From NCBI RefSeq assembly GCF_000708595.2, contig NZ_JARP01000005.1, forward strand, positions 62,001-126,000: 64,000 nt of DNA, given 5' to 3'. The notes beneath the pieces were generated by a model. It was not told the DNA's origin and searched no databases. It saw only the letters and a list, made by a program, of their open reading frames with translations. Of the stretch, positions 17,467 through 25,449 are shown in pieces (the stretch's first letter is position 1; every line of letters begins with the position of its first letter). A program made the translations under genes and the position numbers. This stretch comes from Flavobacterium sp. KJJ. Lineage in GTDB: Bacteria; Bacteroidota; Bacteroidia; Flavobacteriales; Flavobacteriaceae.

Positions 17467-17640
17467 TTTATATATATTTAGAGTGTGAATTCATTTTCAC
17501 TTTAACAAAGCTCGTAAAAACCTAATTAATAGTTTTTACACAATTTTTCCTATTTATTACATAATAGAATTTTGGTTTTCTTAAAATTAAATATGATTTT
17601 TTAATGATTATCTCTTATGTCTAATGTATTATACAATAAA

Positions 17641-17672
17641 AAAAGCCTCAACAATTATCTGTTGAGGCTTTT
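17641..17672 (-). terminator. Terminator of the FKBP gene
   Basis: AAAAGCCTCAAC and GTTGAGGCTTTT form a strong stem. On the minus strand it ends in a T-run, just after the FKBP stop. Confidence 0.8.
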
Positions 17673-17699
17673 AATAAAAGTGATTTTATAAAGTATAAA

Positions 17700-18173
17700 C
17701 TATTTTACAGCAAGTAATTTAACATCAAAAATAAGTACAGAGCCGCCAGGAATTCCGCTATAATCGTAAGGACCATACCCTAAATGAGATGGAACTAACA
17801 AAATACCGCTTCCGCCAACTTTAAAATAAGGAATACCTTCTGTCCAGCCTTTAATAACTTGGTTTAATCCGAAAGTAAGTCCTTGGGCCGTACTTTGATC
17901 AAATACTTTTCCGCTTGAGTAATAACCCTTATAAGCAACAGTTACAGTAGATGTTGATGTTGGCTGCGCTCCAGTGCCAGGTTCATTAATCACATAATAT
18001 AATCCAGAATCAGTTCTTTTTGCTGTTAAGTTGTTTTTAGCAATATAATCTGTGATTTCTTTTTCGTTTTCAACAGTGTAATCTGTTTTTTGTGGTTCTT
18101 GGTTTGTTTCTTTATCACTATTGCAAGAGATAAAAAGCGTTAAAGCTAGTAATGAAGTTAAAAAGTATTTCAT
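17700..18173 (-). CDS. FKBP-type peptidyl-prolyl isomerase, lipoprotein
   Basis: The 157-residue product has a lipoprotein signal ending LFISCNSDKE. Its C-terminal half is a FKBP domain: TVAYKGYYSSGKVFDQSTAQG, FGLNQVIKGWTEGIPYFKVGGSG, LLVPSHLGYGPYDYSGIPGGSVLIFDVKLLAV. These are the conserved binding-pocket segments (Y, F, D, W, Y, F). It would catalyse cis-trans proline isomerisation in the periplasm or at the outer membrane, helping secreted proteins fold. The start at 18173 (MKYFLTSLL) is preferred over the in-frame codons upstream, since it begins a proper signal peptide. Confidence 0.9.
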   Translation of the reverse strand: MKYFLTSLLALTLFISCNSDKETNQEPQKTDYTVENEKEITDYIAKNNLTAKRTDSGLYYVINEPGTGAQPTSTSTVTVAYKGYYSSGKVFDQSTAQGLTFGLNQVIKGWTEGIPYFKVGGSGILLVPSHLGYGPYDYSGIPGGSVLIFDVKLLAVK

Positions 18174-18220
18174 GAAATGTGGTATTTTTTTGAAATGCAA
18201 ATATATAAAATAAGGCTGTT

Positions 18221-18254
18221 AGTTTTTAGTCTCAGTTTTCGGTCTCAGTCTCAT
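18221..18254 (-). repeat. Phrase repeat flanking the four-helix-bundle gene (left copy)
   Basis: The reverse complement carries GAGACTGAGACC and GAAAACTGAGACTAAAAACT, the phrase family. It is in inverted orientation relative to the copy at 18747-18780 on the other side of the gene. Confidence 0.6.
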
Positions 18255-18297
18255 TTACAATTTTTTTTAGATTTTAGTATTCAGTTATTAATAGTAA

Positions 18298-18666
18298 TTA
18301 CATATTGCATCCAAATTTGATTGGGTTATTTATCATATAATTTATGAGTCGCCCTATTTCTAAACTTTTTATATTTAGCTTGTTAAATGTTTCTTCATTG
18401 ATATATTCACACTTAAGTGAAAATTCTAGCCAAACATTTGTTTCTGAATTTTCAGCATCACTATCAGTTAATTTGCTTATAAAATGATTTAAATATCTTC
18501 TCTTTCGATATGATTCAGCAATATTTGCAGAAATGCTTCTGGAAGATCTTCTTATTTGATCAGTTAATGAATATTTTTCTTCCTTCGGGAACGATTTTGA
18601 CATTTCGAATATTTCCATTGCTAATTCAAATGACTTTTTATAAGCGAGTAATTCTTTAAAATCCAT
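18298..18666 (-). CDS. Four-helix-bundle protein (23S rRNA intervening-sequence family)
   Basis: The 122-residue product begins MDFKELLAYKKSFELAMEIF and contains DQIRRSSRSISANIAESYRKR and LTDSDAENSETNVWLEFS, the hallmark of the four-helix-bundle family first described in intervening sequences of 23S rRNA genes. No rRNA is nearby, so here it is a free-standing chromosomal copy. Known members form pentameric bundles and bind nucleic acid weakly at best; function is unknown. It sits between FKBP and ABC-F genes and is bracketed by inverted phrase repeats, which suggests insertion as a unit. Confidence 0.87.
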   Translation of the reverse strand: MDFKELLAYKKSFELAMEIFEMSKSFPKEEKYSLTDQIRRSSRSISANIAESYRKRRYLNHFISKLTDSDAENSETNVWLEFSLKCEYINEETFNKLNIKSLEIGRLINYMINNPIKFGCNM

Positions 18667-18746
18667 TGTTTATTTTTTTTTACAAGGATAATTAAAAAAT
18701 AAGAAAAAACTTATATTTTAGCCAAGATTAATTCTACATCTAAAAT

Positions 18747-18780
18747 GAAAACTGAAAACAGAGACTGAAAACTAAAAAAA
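18747..18780 (+). repeat. Phrase repeat flanking the four-helix-bundle gene (right copy)
   Basis: The sequence carries GAAAACTGAAAACAGAGACTG and continues to ACTAAAAAAA. With the left copy at 18221 it makes an inverted pair about 0.5 kb apart. Confidence 0.6.
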
Positions 18781-18783
18781 AAA

Positions 18784-20646
18784 CTACCCTTCAATTTTAG
18801 CAGAAAGCTCAAACCAGCGTTCTTCTTTCTGGTCTATTTTATTGATGATGTTTTGTAGTTCGTTTGCTTTTTTCTCGATATCGGCATCGGCAACTTTTCC
18901 GTCAGAGAATAATTGTTCGATTTTAGTTTTTTCAATTTCTAGATCTTTAATTTCTCGTTCTAGTTTTTGATATTCTTTTTGCTCATTGAAAGTTAGATTT
19001 CCTGTTGGATTATTTTGTTTCCAATCTTTCTTTTCAGCTTTGTTTTCTTCTTTTTGAGCAACATCGGCACTATCTTCATAGGCTCTGAAATCAGAATAAT
19101 TTCCTGGGAAATTTTCGATTTCACCTTTTCCTCTGAAAATAAATAAATGATCTACAATTTTATCCATGAAATAACGGTCGTGCGATACTACAAGCAAACA
19201 GCCGGGATAATCTAAAAGAAAACTCTCAAGTACGTTTAGTGTTACAATATCTAAATCGTTTGTTGGCTCATCTAGAATTAAGAAGTTTGGATTCTGAATT
19301 AAAACGGTACATAAATACAAACGTTTTAATTCTCCACCACTTAATTTTTCGACAAAATCGTATTGTTTCTTAGCATCAAAAAGAAAACGCTCCAATAATT
19401 GCGAAGCCGAAATCATTCTGCCTTTTGCAAGCGGAATAAATTCTCCGTATTCTTTAATAATATCTATTACACGCTGATTTGGTTTTGGATTGATTCCAGA
19501 TTGTGTATAATACCCAATTTTTATTGTTTCACCTTTTACAACACGGCCACTGTCCAACGGAAGTGTTCCTGTCAAAAGATTTAAAAAAGTCGATTTTCCA
19601 GTTCCGTTTTTACCAATGATTCCGATACGTTCTCCACGCTGAAAATCGAAACTAAAGTTGTCCAGAATGACATGATCTTTAAATTTTTTAGAAATTTTGT
19701 GAAGCTCGATAATCTTGCTTCCCATACGTTCCATATTAATTTCTAGCTCGACTTTATTTTCACGGCGTCGGCTTTGTGCTTTTTCTTTAATTACATAAAA
19801 ATCATCCTGACGCGATTTCGATTTAGTCGTTCTCGCTTTTGGCTGACGGCGCATCCATTCTAATTCTTTTACAAATAAGTTTTTGGCTTTGTCAACACTT
19901 GAGTTTTCAGAAGCAATTCTTTCTTCTTTTTTCTCTAAATAATAGGAATAATTTCCTTTGTATTGATACAGTTTTCCGTTATCTAATTCGATGATTTCGT
20001 TGCAGACGCGTTCTAAAAAGAAACGGTCGTGCGTTACCATAAACAACGTAATATTTTCTTTAGCAAAATAACTTTCCAGCCATTCGATCATTTCAAGATC
20101 TAAATGATTAGTTGGCTCATCCAAAATCAATAAATCAGGGCGATTAATCAATATAATAGCCAAGGAAAGACGTTTTTTTTGCCCTCCCGAAAGATTTTTA
20201 ACTTTAAGCTTAAAATCTTCCAGTTTTAATTTAAATAAAATCTGTTTGTATTGCGTTTCAAAATCCCACGCATTGTGCTGATCCATTCCGTCAAAAGCTT
20301 TTTGATACGCTTCTTCGTCATCTGGATTTTCAAGTGCTTTTTCGTATGCTTCGATTACTTTAAGTGTCTCATTATCTGAGGCGAAAATACTTTCCTCGAT
20401 AGTCAGCTCTTCCTGCAGGTTATTGTCTTGAGATAGAAATGCCATTTTTATTCCTTTTCTTAAAACAACTTGACCCGTATCAGGTTCATCCAAACCATTA
20501 ATAATACTCATTATGGTTGTTTTTCCCGAACCGTTTTTCGCGATAAAAGCAATTTTTTGATCTTTATTGATTCCGAAAGAGATGTTGTCAAAAAGCGTTC
20601 TTTCGCCAAAAGACTTCGATATATTTTCTACAGATAAGTAATTCAC
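18784..20646 (-). CDS. ABC-F family ATPase, Uup-like
   Basis: The 620-residue product has two ABC domains and no membrane segment. Domain 1 has AKNGSGKTT, NLSGGQKKRLSLA and LLILDEPTNHLDLE. Domain 2 has GKNGTGKST, KLSGGELKRLYLC and FLILDEPTNDLDI. A charged linker (about 240-305, RIASENSSVDKAKNLFVKELEWMRRQPKARTTKSKSRQDD) separates them. The C-terminal extension (about 550-620) is a coiled coil (EREIKDLEIEKTKIEQLF), as in Uup. ABC-F proteins act on the ribosome or on DNA intermediates; Uup in particular links to replication and rescue of stalled ribosomes. Resistance-type ABC-F function is not indicated. Confidence 0.88.
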   Translation of the reverse strand: MNYLSVENISKSFGERTLFDNISFGINKDQKIAFIAKNGSGKTTIMSIINGLDEPDTGQVVLRKGIKMAFLSQDNNLQEELTIEESIFASDNETLKVIEAYEKALENPDDEEAYQKAFDGMDQHNAWDFETQYKQILFKLKLEDFKLKVKNLSGGQKKRLSLAIILINRPDLLILDEPTNHLDLEMIEWLESYFAKENITLFMVTHDRFFLERVCNEIIELDNGKLYQYKGNYSYYLEKKEERIASENSSVDKAKNLFVKELEWMRRQPKARTTKSKSRQDDFYVIKEKAQSRRRENKVELEINMERMGSKIIELHKISKKFKDHVILDNFSFDFQRGERIGIIGKNGTGKSTFLNLLTGTLPLDSGRVVKGETIKIGYYTQSGINPKPNQRVIDIIKEYGEFIPLAKGRMISASQLLERFLFDAKKQYDFVEKLSGGELKRLYLCTVLIQNPNFLILDEPTNDLDIVTLNVLESFLLDYPGCLLVVSHDRYFMDKIVDHLFIFRGKGEIENFPGNYSDFRAYEDSADVAQKEENKAEKKDWKQNNPTGNLTFNEQKEYQKLEREIKDLEIEKTKIEQLFSDGKVADADIEKKANELQNIINKIDQKEERWFELSAKIEG

Positions 20647-20738
20647 TTTGTAAATTATAAGTTTAAATTATAAGTTATGAATGCTTTACAAATCACAACC
20701 TTTTTGCAAAAGTAAGTTATTATCTTGCCATTTGCGAA

Positions 20739-21704
20739 TTATTTATGGAGATAGGATTTCAATATCGAACTTAAATCAAAATGATGAATTTGCTGCGGAA
20801 CATTAATAATAGGTTTTCGAACTAAATTTTCATTCGTTAAATAATAATTAAGTCCGTTACTTGTTGCAATTCCTTCTATTTGATGAAACGAAAGCGGTAA
20901 TTCGATTCTTCGCTTATTCCCAGATAAAAATGCATAGTTTTTAAAATCATATAAAAGATACAAAAACGGTTTTCCAACTTTAGAATAACCGCAAAGCACA
21001 ATCAGTTTTTTTGATTCTAAATAAGTTGCGCCCGTAATCAAGCCTTTTACATCAAGATTCTCTTTGAATTTTGCGATATGATCTCCCGGTTGATTTGGCA
21101 ATGCGTAAATAGCAGTTTTAGACGTGCTCCATTGTTTTGTAAAAAGATAAATACTGTCTTTTGAAACTATAAAAGCTTCGCAATCAAAGTTTGTTGTGTT
21201 TCCTTTTTTCTTGGAAAAATCAGTTTGGTCTGAATACGTAAATGAAATGGTTTCGATATTCGGACTTCCTTCTAAAAAAGAGTTTTTCTCGATTTTAAGA
21301 ATTTTTAAATCGCTTCTGTTTCCAGCATAATTATTTCCGAAATCTCCAATATAAATAAAGGAACCGTCTTGTGAAATTTCTTCCCAGTCATTATTAATGA
21401 CTTTGTCCAGCGTAATTTTTTTTCGAATATTACCTAAAGAATCTAAGCCGTAAATCGTTTTATCGTGATCGTCATTGTGCGTCCAAAATAAATTATTAAA
21501 AGCAATTAAACCTGAAGTTTCCTTGATTGAGTCAGACAATTTCTTCGAATATTGAGGTTTTATTTTTATGGTTTTATAAAGACAGCTTCCGTCGTTTATC
21601 GTCGCATTTGAATTATAATTTTTAGAAAGCGGATCTGTACAGCCAGAAATCTGCGAATACGAAGAAGTTATAATTAAGAAGAAAAATAAAATTGATTTTT
21701 TCAT
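20739..21704 (-). CDS. Secreted protein with TD/NYN repeat and propeller-like body
   Basis: The 321-residue product has a signal peptide (FFFLIITSSYSQ). Directly after it comes SGCTDPLSKNYNSNATINDG (residues about 20-39), a Cys-flanked motif common in secreted Bacteroidota proteins. The rest has repeated beta strands with motifs such as LIAFNNLFWTHND, SFIYIGDFGNN, DSIYLFTKQ and LIVLCGYSKVG, compatible with a six- or seven-bladed propeller. No catalytic residue is evident. It is separated by 17 bases from the PHP phosphatase gene upstream, so they are probably cotranscribed. Confidence 0.72.
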   Translation of the reverse strand: MKKSILFFFLIITSSYSQISGCTDPLSKNYNSNATINDGSCLYKTIKIKPQYSKKLSDSIKETSGLIAFNNLFWTHNDDHDKTIYGLDSLGNIRKKITLDKVINNDWEEISQDGSFIYIGDFGNNYAGNRSDLKILKIEKNSFLEGSPNIETISFTYSDQTDFSKKKGNTTNFDCEAFIVSKDSIYLFTKQWSTSKTAIYALPNQPGDHIAKFKENLDVKGLITGATYLESKKLIVLCGYSKVGKPFLYLLYDFKNYAFLSGNKRRIELPLSFHQIEGIATSNGLNYYLTNENLVRKPIINVPQQIHHFDLSSILKSYLHK

Positions 21705-21721
21705 TGTACCAATTTTGTTTT

Positions 21722-22459
21722 TTAGAATTTAAAGAATTGGTTGTTCGCTATAACTTCTTTTAAAGCCGAATTGTCATCAATTTTTATTTTTTCATTAAAA
21801 GCTTCAATATGATTTTTATGATGCACATCGCTTCCAGCAAAATCATACATTCCTTTTTTCAAAAGCTGTTCTGCAATTTTAGTGATTCTTGTACCATAAT
21901 ATCCTACCGCTGAAAGCAAATTAAGCTGAAATAAACAACCTGCTTTTTTCAATTTACGATATTCGTCAAAGTTTTTGTGATAAAATAAATACCTTTCCGG
22001 ATGTGCTAAAACAGGAGTATATCCTGCAACCTGCAGATCAAAAAGTGTTTTATACAATTGCACAGGCGCGTTCATATACGACATTTCAACCAGCACATAA
22101 TTGTCTTTTAAAGTCAGCAATTTGGCATCTTTAAAATAACTTTCAAATTTGTCGTCTATAAAATATTCGGCAGCTGCCTGAAACGGAATTTTAATAGTTT
22201 CTTTTTGTAATAAAAGTTTAGTTGCTGCGTGGTTTTCAATAATAATTTCAGGCGAATTATTCCAGATATAATGACTGATATGCGGTGTTGTAATAAACTG
22301 CGAAAAACCCATTTCCTGAAAAGAAACAGCAAGTTTTTTCGTGTCGGCAAAAGTTTTGGCACCATCATCAATTCCGGGTAATAAGTGCGAATGAATGTCG
22401 ATATAATTCCCGCCAAGAAGATCTTTTAAGTACGGTTTTGATTTGAATAATGAAAACAT
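21722..22459 (-). CDS. CpsB/CapC-family PHP tyrosine phosphatase
   Basis: The 245-residue product has the PHP-domain metal motifs: YIDIHSHLLPGIDDGA (19-34), FITTPHISHYIWN (about 55-67), VLAHPERYLFY (about 134-144) and DFAGSDVHH (about 210-218). In capsule systems this family dephosphorylates the BY-kinase that controls polysaccharide chain length. No kinase or glycosyltransferase cluster lies directly beside it, so the partner is elsewhere. It requires divalent metals (Mn or Co in known examples). The assignment to family is strong; its role in polysaccharide export is inferred. Confidence 0.88.
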   Translation of the reverse strand: MFSLFKSKPYLKDLLGGNYIDIHSHLLPGIDDGAKTFADTKKLAVSFQEMGFSQFITTPHISHYIWNNSPEIIIENHAATKLLLQKETIKIPFQAAAEYFIDDKFESYFKDAKLLTLKDNYVLVEMSYMNAPVQLYKTLFDLQVAGYTPVLAHPERYLFYHKNFDEYRKLKKAGCLFQLNLLSAVGYYGTRITKIAEQLLKKGMYDFAGSDVHHKNHIEAFNEKIKIDDNSALKEVIANNQFFKF

Positions 22460-22544
22460 GCTGTAAAAGTAAATAAAAGATTTTGCAAAGTTTGTTAAAA
22501 GATTTTGATGTTGTCCATATTTAGTTTTTGTTGTAAAATCTAAT

Positions 22545-22573
22545 TTGCCATTTCGGCTAATATTTTATATTTG
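22545..22573 (+). promoter_or_regulatory. Promoter of the DUF5009 gene
   Basis: TTG at 22545-22547, 18 bases, TATATTTG at 22566-22573: a full match to the Bacteroidota consensus, ending 24 bases before the ATG. Confidence 0.75.
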
Positions 22574-22597
22574 TTGTTACCAATAATGTAATAATTT

Positions 22598-23788
22598 ATG
22601 AAAATTAAAGAAAATTTATACAATCAAAGAATTGTTTCTATAGATGCTTTACGTGGCATTACTATTTTTATTATGATTTTTGTAAATGAACTTGCCAGTG
22701 TTAAAAATGTACCGCAATGGATGAAGCACATGCCTGCAGAAGCTGATGCAATGACTTTTGTTGATGTTGTTTTTCCGGCCTTTTTATTTATCGTCGGCAT
22801 GTCGATTCCGTTTGCCTTCAATACCAGATTAATTAAAGGCGACAGTCCAAAAACGATTTGGGCGCATACATTAAAAAGAGCTCTTGCCTTGATCATTATT
22901 GGTGTTTTTATGGTTAACGCAGAATATGGTTACGATGCTGCAAAAATGCTTATTGCTCCGGCATTTTGGGGACTTTTAGCGTACGCAATGCCGATACCAA
23001 TTTGGAATAAGTACCCAAAAGACTTTTCGATTTGGTTAAAATACACACTTCAATACGGAGGAATGCTGGTTTTGATTGCCTTGTATTTTCTGTATGTTCA
23101 AGATACGGGAGAAATAGGAATGACGCCAAAATGGTGGGGAATTCTAGGCTTAATTGGATGGGCTTATTTTTTTACGGTCGTTTATTATTGGCTGGTTTGT
23201 GGAAAATTATGGGCAATGATTGTTTTCTTGATTGTCTGTGTTACAGCGAATGCTTTTAATTTGACAGAGGGAAGCATCATACAGCAATCGTCTTGGGCTA
23301 GTTTTATTGCAGGACATTTAACACACGCTTCGTTAATAACTACGGGCGTTATTATTTCGTTATTGTTTTTTGACCGAAAAATTGCGCTTAAAATTAATTG
23401 GCCGGTCATTGGTTTTGCTGTTTTATTTTTTATTGTTGGCTATTTGCTTCGTCCTTATTACGGAATCTCAAAAATAAAAGGAACACCATCGTGGACAATG
23501 TTTTCCGCAACAATTTGTACGGTTTTATTTTATTTTCTGTATTGGCTTATGGAAATTAAAAAACAAACAAAATGGAGTGAATTTTTTATGCCTGCAGCCG
23601 CAAATCCGTTATTGATTTATATTTTGCCTGGTGTTATTTATTATTTTAACCTAGCTTTCAAAATTGAAATAATTCCAGCATATTTTCGTGAAGGTTTACC
23701 AGGAATCATCTGGAGTTTGGTGTTTTCAACAATTATGTTATTTGTGATGAAAATCTGCAATAAATATAAAATTCAACTGCACTTATAA
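22598..23788 (+). CDS. DUF5009 / heparan-glucosaminide N-acetyltransferase-like membrane protein
   Basis: The 396-residue product has about ten membrane segments. It starts RIVSIDALRGITIFIMIFVN and has DVVFPAFLFIVGMSIPFAF, the conserved pattern of the DUF5009 family. In the eukaryotic relative HGSNAT an acyl group is moved across the membrane onto an amino sugar; the bacterial substrate is unknown. Conserved Asp/His near the first loops would be candidates for the active site. Another member lies at 37332-38603. It has a strong promoter and is probably monocistronic. Confidence 0.85.
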   Translation: MKIKENLYNQRIVSIDALRGITIFIMIFVNELASVKNVPQWMKHMPAEADAMTFVDVVFPAFLFIVGMSIPFAFNTRLIKGDSPKTIWAHTLKRALALIIIGVFMVNAEYGYDAAKMLIAPAFWGLLAYAMPIPIWNKYPKDFSIWLKYTLQYGGMLVLIALYFLYVQDTGEIGMTPKWWGILGLIGWAYFFTVVYYWLVCGKLWAMIVFLIVCVTANAFNLTEGSIIQQSSWASFIAGHLTHASLITTGVIISLLFFDRKIALKINWPVIGFAVLFFIVGYLLRPYYGISKIKGTPSWTMFSATICTVLFYFLYWLMEIKKQTKWSEFFMPAAANPLLIYILPGVIYYFNLAFKIEIIPAYFREGLPGIIWSLVFSTIMLFVMKICNKYKIQLHL

Positions 23789-23790
23789 AT

Positions 23791-23869
23791 GGTTTCAAGT
23801 TTCAGGTTGCAAGTTCTGTAAAGAATCTGAAACTTGAAACCTGAAACCTGAAACTTGAAACCTGAAATC
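23791..23869. repeat. TTTCAGGTTTCAAG-type direct/inverted repeats
   Basis: A cluster of alternating 7-base units TGAAACT/TGAAACC on one strand, with an inverted version (GTTTCAAGTTTCAGG) 20 bases upstream, gives a hairpin-prone stretch following the DUF5009 stop. It may serve as a terminator, but it lacks a T-run. Confidence 0.6.
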
Positions 23870-23916
23870 ATTCTAAATCTCAACAATACCAGTTTTTTAT
23901 TTCTAGATATATCTCC

Positions 23917-24096
23917 TCAAACCGCATGGTAATTCACAAAATTGAATTTACAGAGATTGTGAATATTTAAAGATTTTGCGTGCGGCAATCCGTTTTGTTT
24001 AAAATCTGACCAAGGAATTCTTATAGTTGTAAAATTTTTTGGCGAAGCACGCAAATCAACTCGTGGGTGCGAACCTCCATGTACACAACCAGTTCC
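23917..24096 (-). pseudogene. Remnant of a secreted or carbohydrate-binding-like protein gene
   Basis: The minus strand carries an open stretch of 59 codons ending in a stop. It reads GTGCVHGGSHPRVDLRASPK, continues NFTTIRIPWSDFKQNGLPHA and KSLNIHNLCKFNFVNYHAV, which looks like a real domain C-terminus (VxLxxSxxxFTTIRIPxSDF). An upstream in-frame TAA at 24099-24097 closes the reading frame and no start codon follows. It may be what is left of a larger gene deleted at this junction. The family is uncertain; beta-sandwich carbohydrate-binding domains often show this pattern. Confidence 0.4.
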
Positions 24097-24200
24097 TTAC
24101 TTTTCATAAATGTTTCGTTTTTTATTCATCAATAATAGGATTTTTAAGCATTTTTACTCTTTATTATTTCTAAAAGTTATTTCTATCTTAAATAAAATTT

Positions 24201-24208
24201 TAAATTTG
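24201..24208 (+). promoter_or_regulatory. -7 promoter element of the barrel gene
   Basis: TAAATTTG matches TAnnTTTG, 29 bases before the ATG. The -33 element is unclear. Confidence 0.4.
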
Positions 24209-24237
24209 TAAGAAGTTGTCTATGAAAATCTTACGTT

Positions 24238-25419
24238 ATGAAAAATGTAAAATTGCTATTCATTTTGTTTTTCTTTTTTTTGATGCAATTTGGCTATTCG
24301 CAAACAGATTCAATTTCGAACAATAAGAAAGATATTTTAGATGTGCTGTATAAAATTTTTCATAAAAACGATTCCCTTCGCATAAATCCTGAAAAAAAGG
24401 TTGCTTTTTCTTTGCTTCCAGTTCCTGTCGACGCCAATAAAAGTGCTGGACTGGTTGTCTCATTTTTAACTACATTTTATCTTGGAGAAAGTAAAACCAC
24501 AAAAATGTCGCAAGTTACTTTTTCGCCTTATTTTAGTTTTACGAAACAATATGTTTTTCCAGTTCAGTCTTATATATATACAAAAGACAATAATTGGAAT
24601 TTTATTGGAGATTACCGCTACATGATTTATCCACAGCCTACTTATGGTTTGGGAGACAATAATACAGATGATAAAATGTCAACTTTAGATTATCAGCAAT
24701 GGCGTTTTTATCAGTTTGCAACACGCAAAATAATTGGTAATTACAGATTGGGATTAGGTGTTTTGTTAGATAATTATCAAAATATTTCTGAAGAATCATA
24801 TATAGACGATCAAACGGATTATGTTAAATATATGGACGGTGATTTTTCCGATGAAACCTCTTTTGGGATTGCCATTCAGGGATTGTACGATTCAAGAGAA
24901 AATAATGTAAATCCGGAACAAGGTTTATATGTAGAAACCGATTTTAGAATGAATACCACCGGAGTAGACGGCAAAAAATGGAATTCAGTTTATTTTGATG
25001 CTCGAAAATACCATTCATTCAATAAAACCAAACACAGCGTTTTAGCTTACAGAGGTTTTTATTGGTCTACTTTTGGAGGGAAACCTCATTATCTGGATTT
25101 GCCAAGTATTGGCTGGGATCGCGATGGTAAAACAGGAAGAGGTTTTACGAGAAATAGATTTAGAAGCAATGCCTTGATTTATTTTGAAACAGAATATCGG
25201 ACAGATATTTCTAAAAACGGATTTTGGGGAGCAGTATTTTTTACCAATCTTTCTTCGGTTTCTAAATTAAATACCTATCAATTTAAAAAATGGAATCCCG
25301 CTGTTGGAACAGGTTTGCGTATTAAATGGAACAAGCAAAACAACAGTAATTTAGTGCTCGATTTTGGAGTGAGCAAAAACGATTGGTCTTTGCGATTAGG
25401 TTTGGCTGAAAATTTCTAA
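24238..25419 (+). CDS. Omp85/BamA-type outer-membrane beta barrel without POTRA domains
   Basis: The 393-residue product has a signal peptide (FFFFLMQFGYSQ), then a long beta-strand-rich region. GKTGRGFTRNRFRSNALIYF (about 303-322) contains the RGF motif of Omp85 barrels, and the C-terminus LRLGLAENF ends on an aromatic residue as usual. No POTRA repeats precede the barrel, so it matches the short surface-antigen type rather than BamA itself. It may insert or export lipids or proteins in the outer membrane. The glycosyltransferase gene follows after 30 bases, suggesting a shared transcript. Confidence 0.8.
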   Translation: MKNVKLLFILFFFFLMQFGYSQTDSISNNKKDILDVLYKIFHKNDSLRINPEKKVAFSLLPVPVDANKSAGLVVSFLTTFYLGESKTTKMSQVTFSPYFSFTKQYVFPVQSYIYTKDNNWNFIGDYRYMIYPQPTYGLGDNNTDDKMSTLDYQQWRFYQFATRKIIGNYRLGLGVLLDNYQNISEESYIDDQTDYVKYMDGDFSDETSFGIAIQGLYDSRENNVNPEQGLYVETDFRMNTTGVDGKKWNSVYFDARKYHSFNKTKHSVLAYRGFYWSTFGGKPHYLDLPSIGWDRDGKTGRGFTRNRFRSNALIYFETEYRTDISKNGFWGAVFFTNLSSVSKLNTYQFKKWNPAVGTGLRIKWNKQNNSNLVLDFGVSKNDWSLRLGLAENF

Positions 25420-25449
25420 CTTTCCAAAAAATCAACAGAACAAATTTTC

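Noticed and set aside
18298..18666. Four-helix-bundle gene as an rRNA intervening sequence
   Set aside because: No 23S rRNA sequence flanks it.
18784..20646. ABC-F protein as a ribosome-protection resistance factor
   Set aside because: It has the C-terminal coiled coil of Uup and no long interdomain antibiotic-resistance loop that I could recognise.
23791..23869. Regular repeats after the DUF5009 gene as a possible CRISPR array
   Set aside because: Units are 7-14 bases, without unique spacers of constant length, and there is no cas gene.
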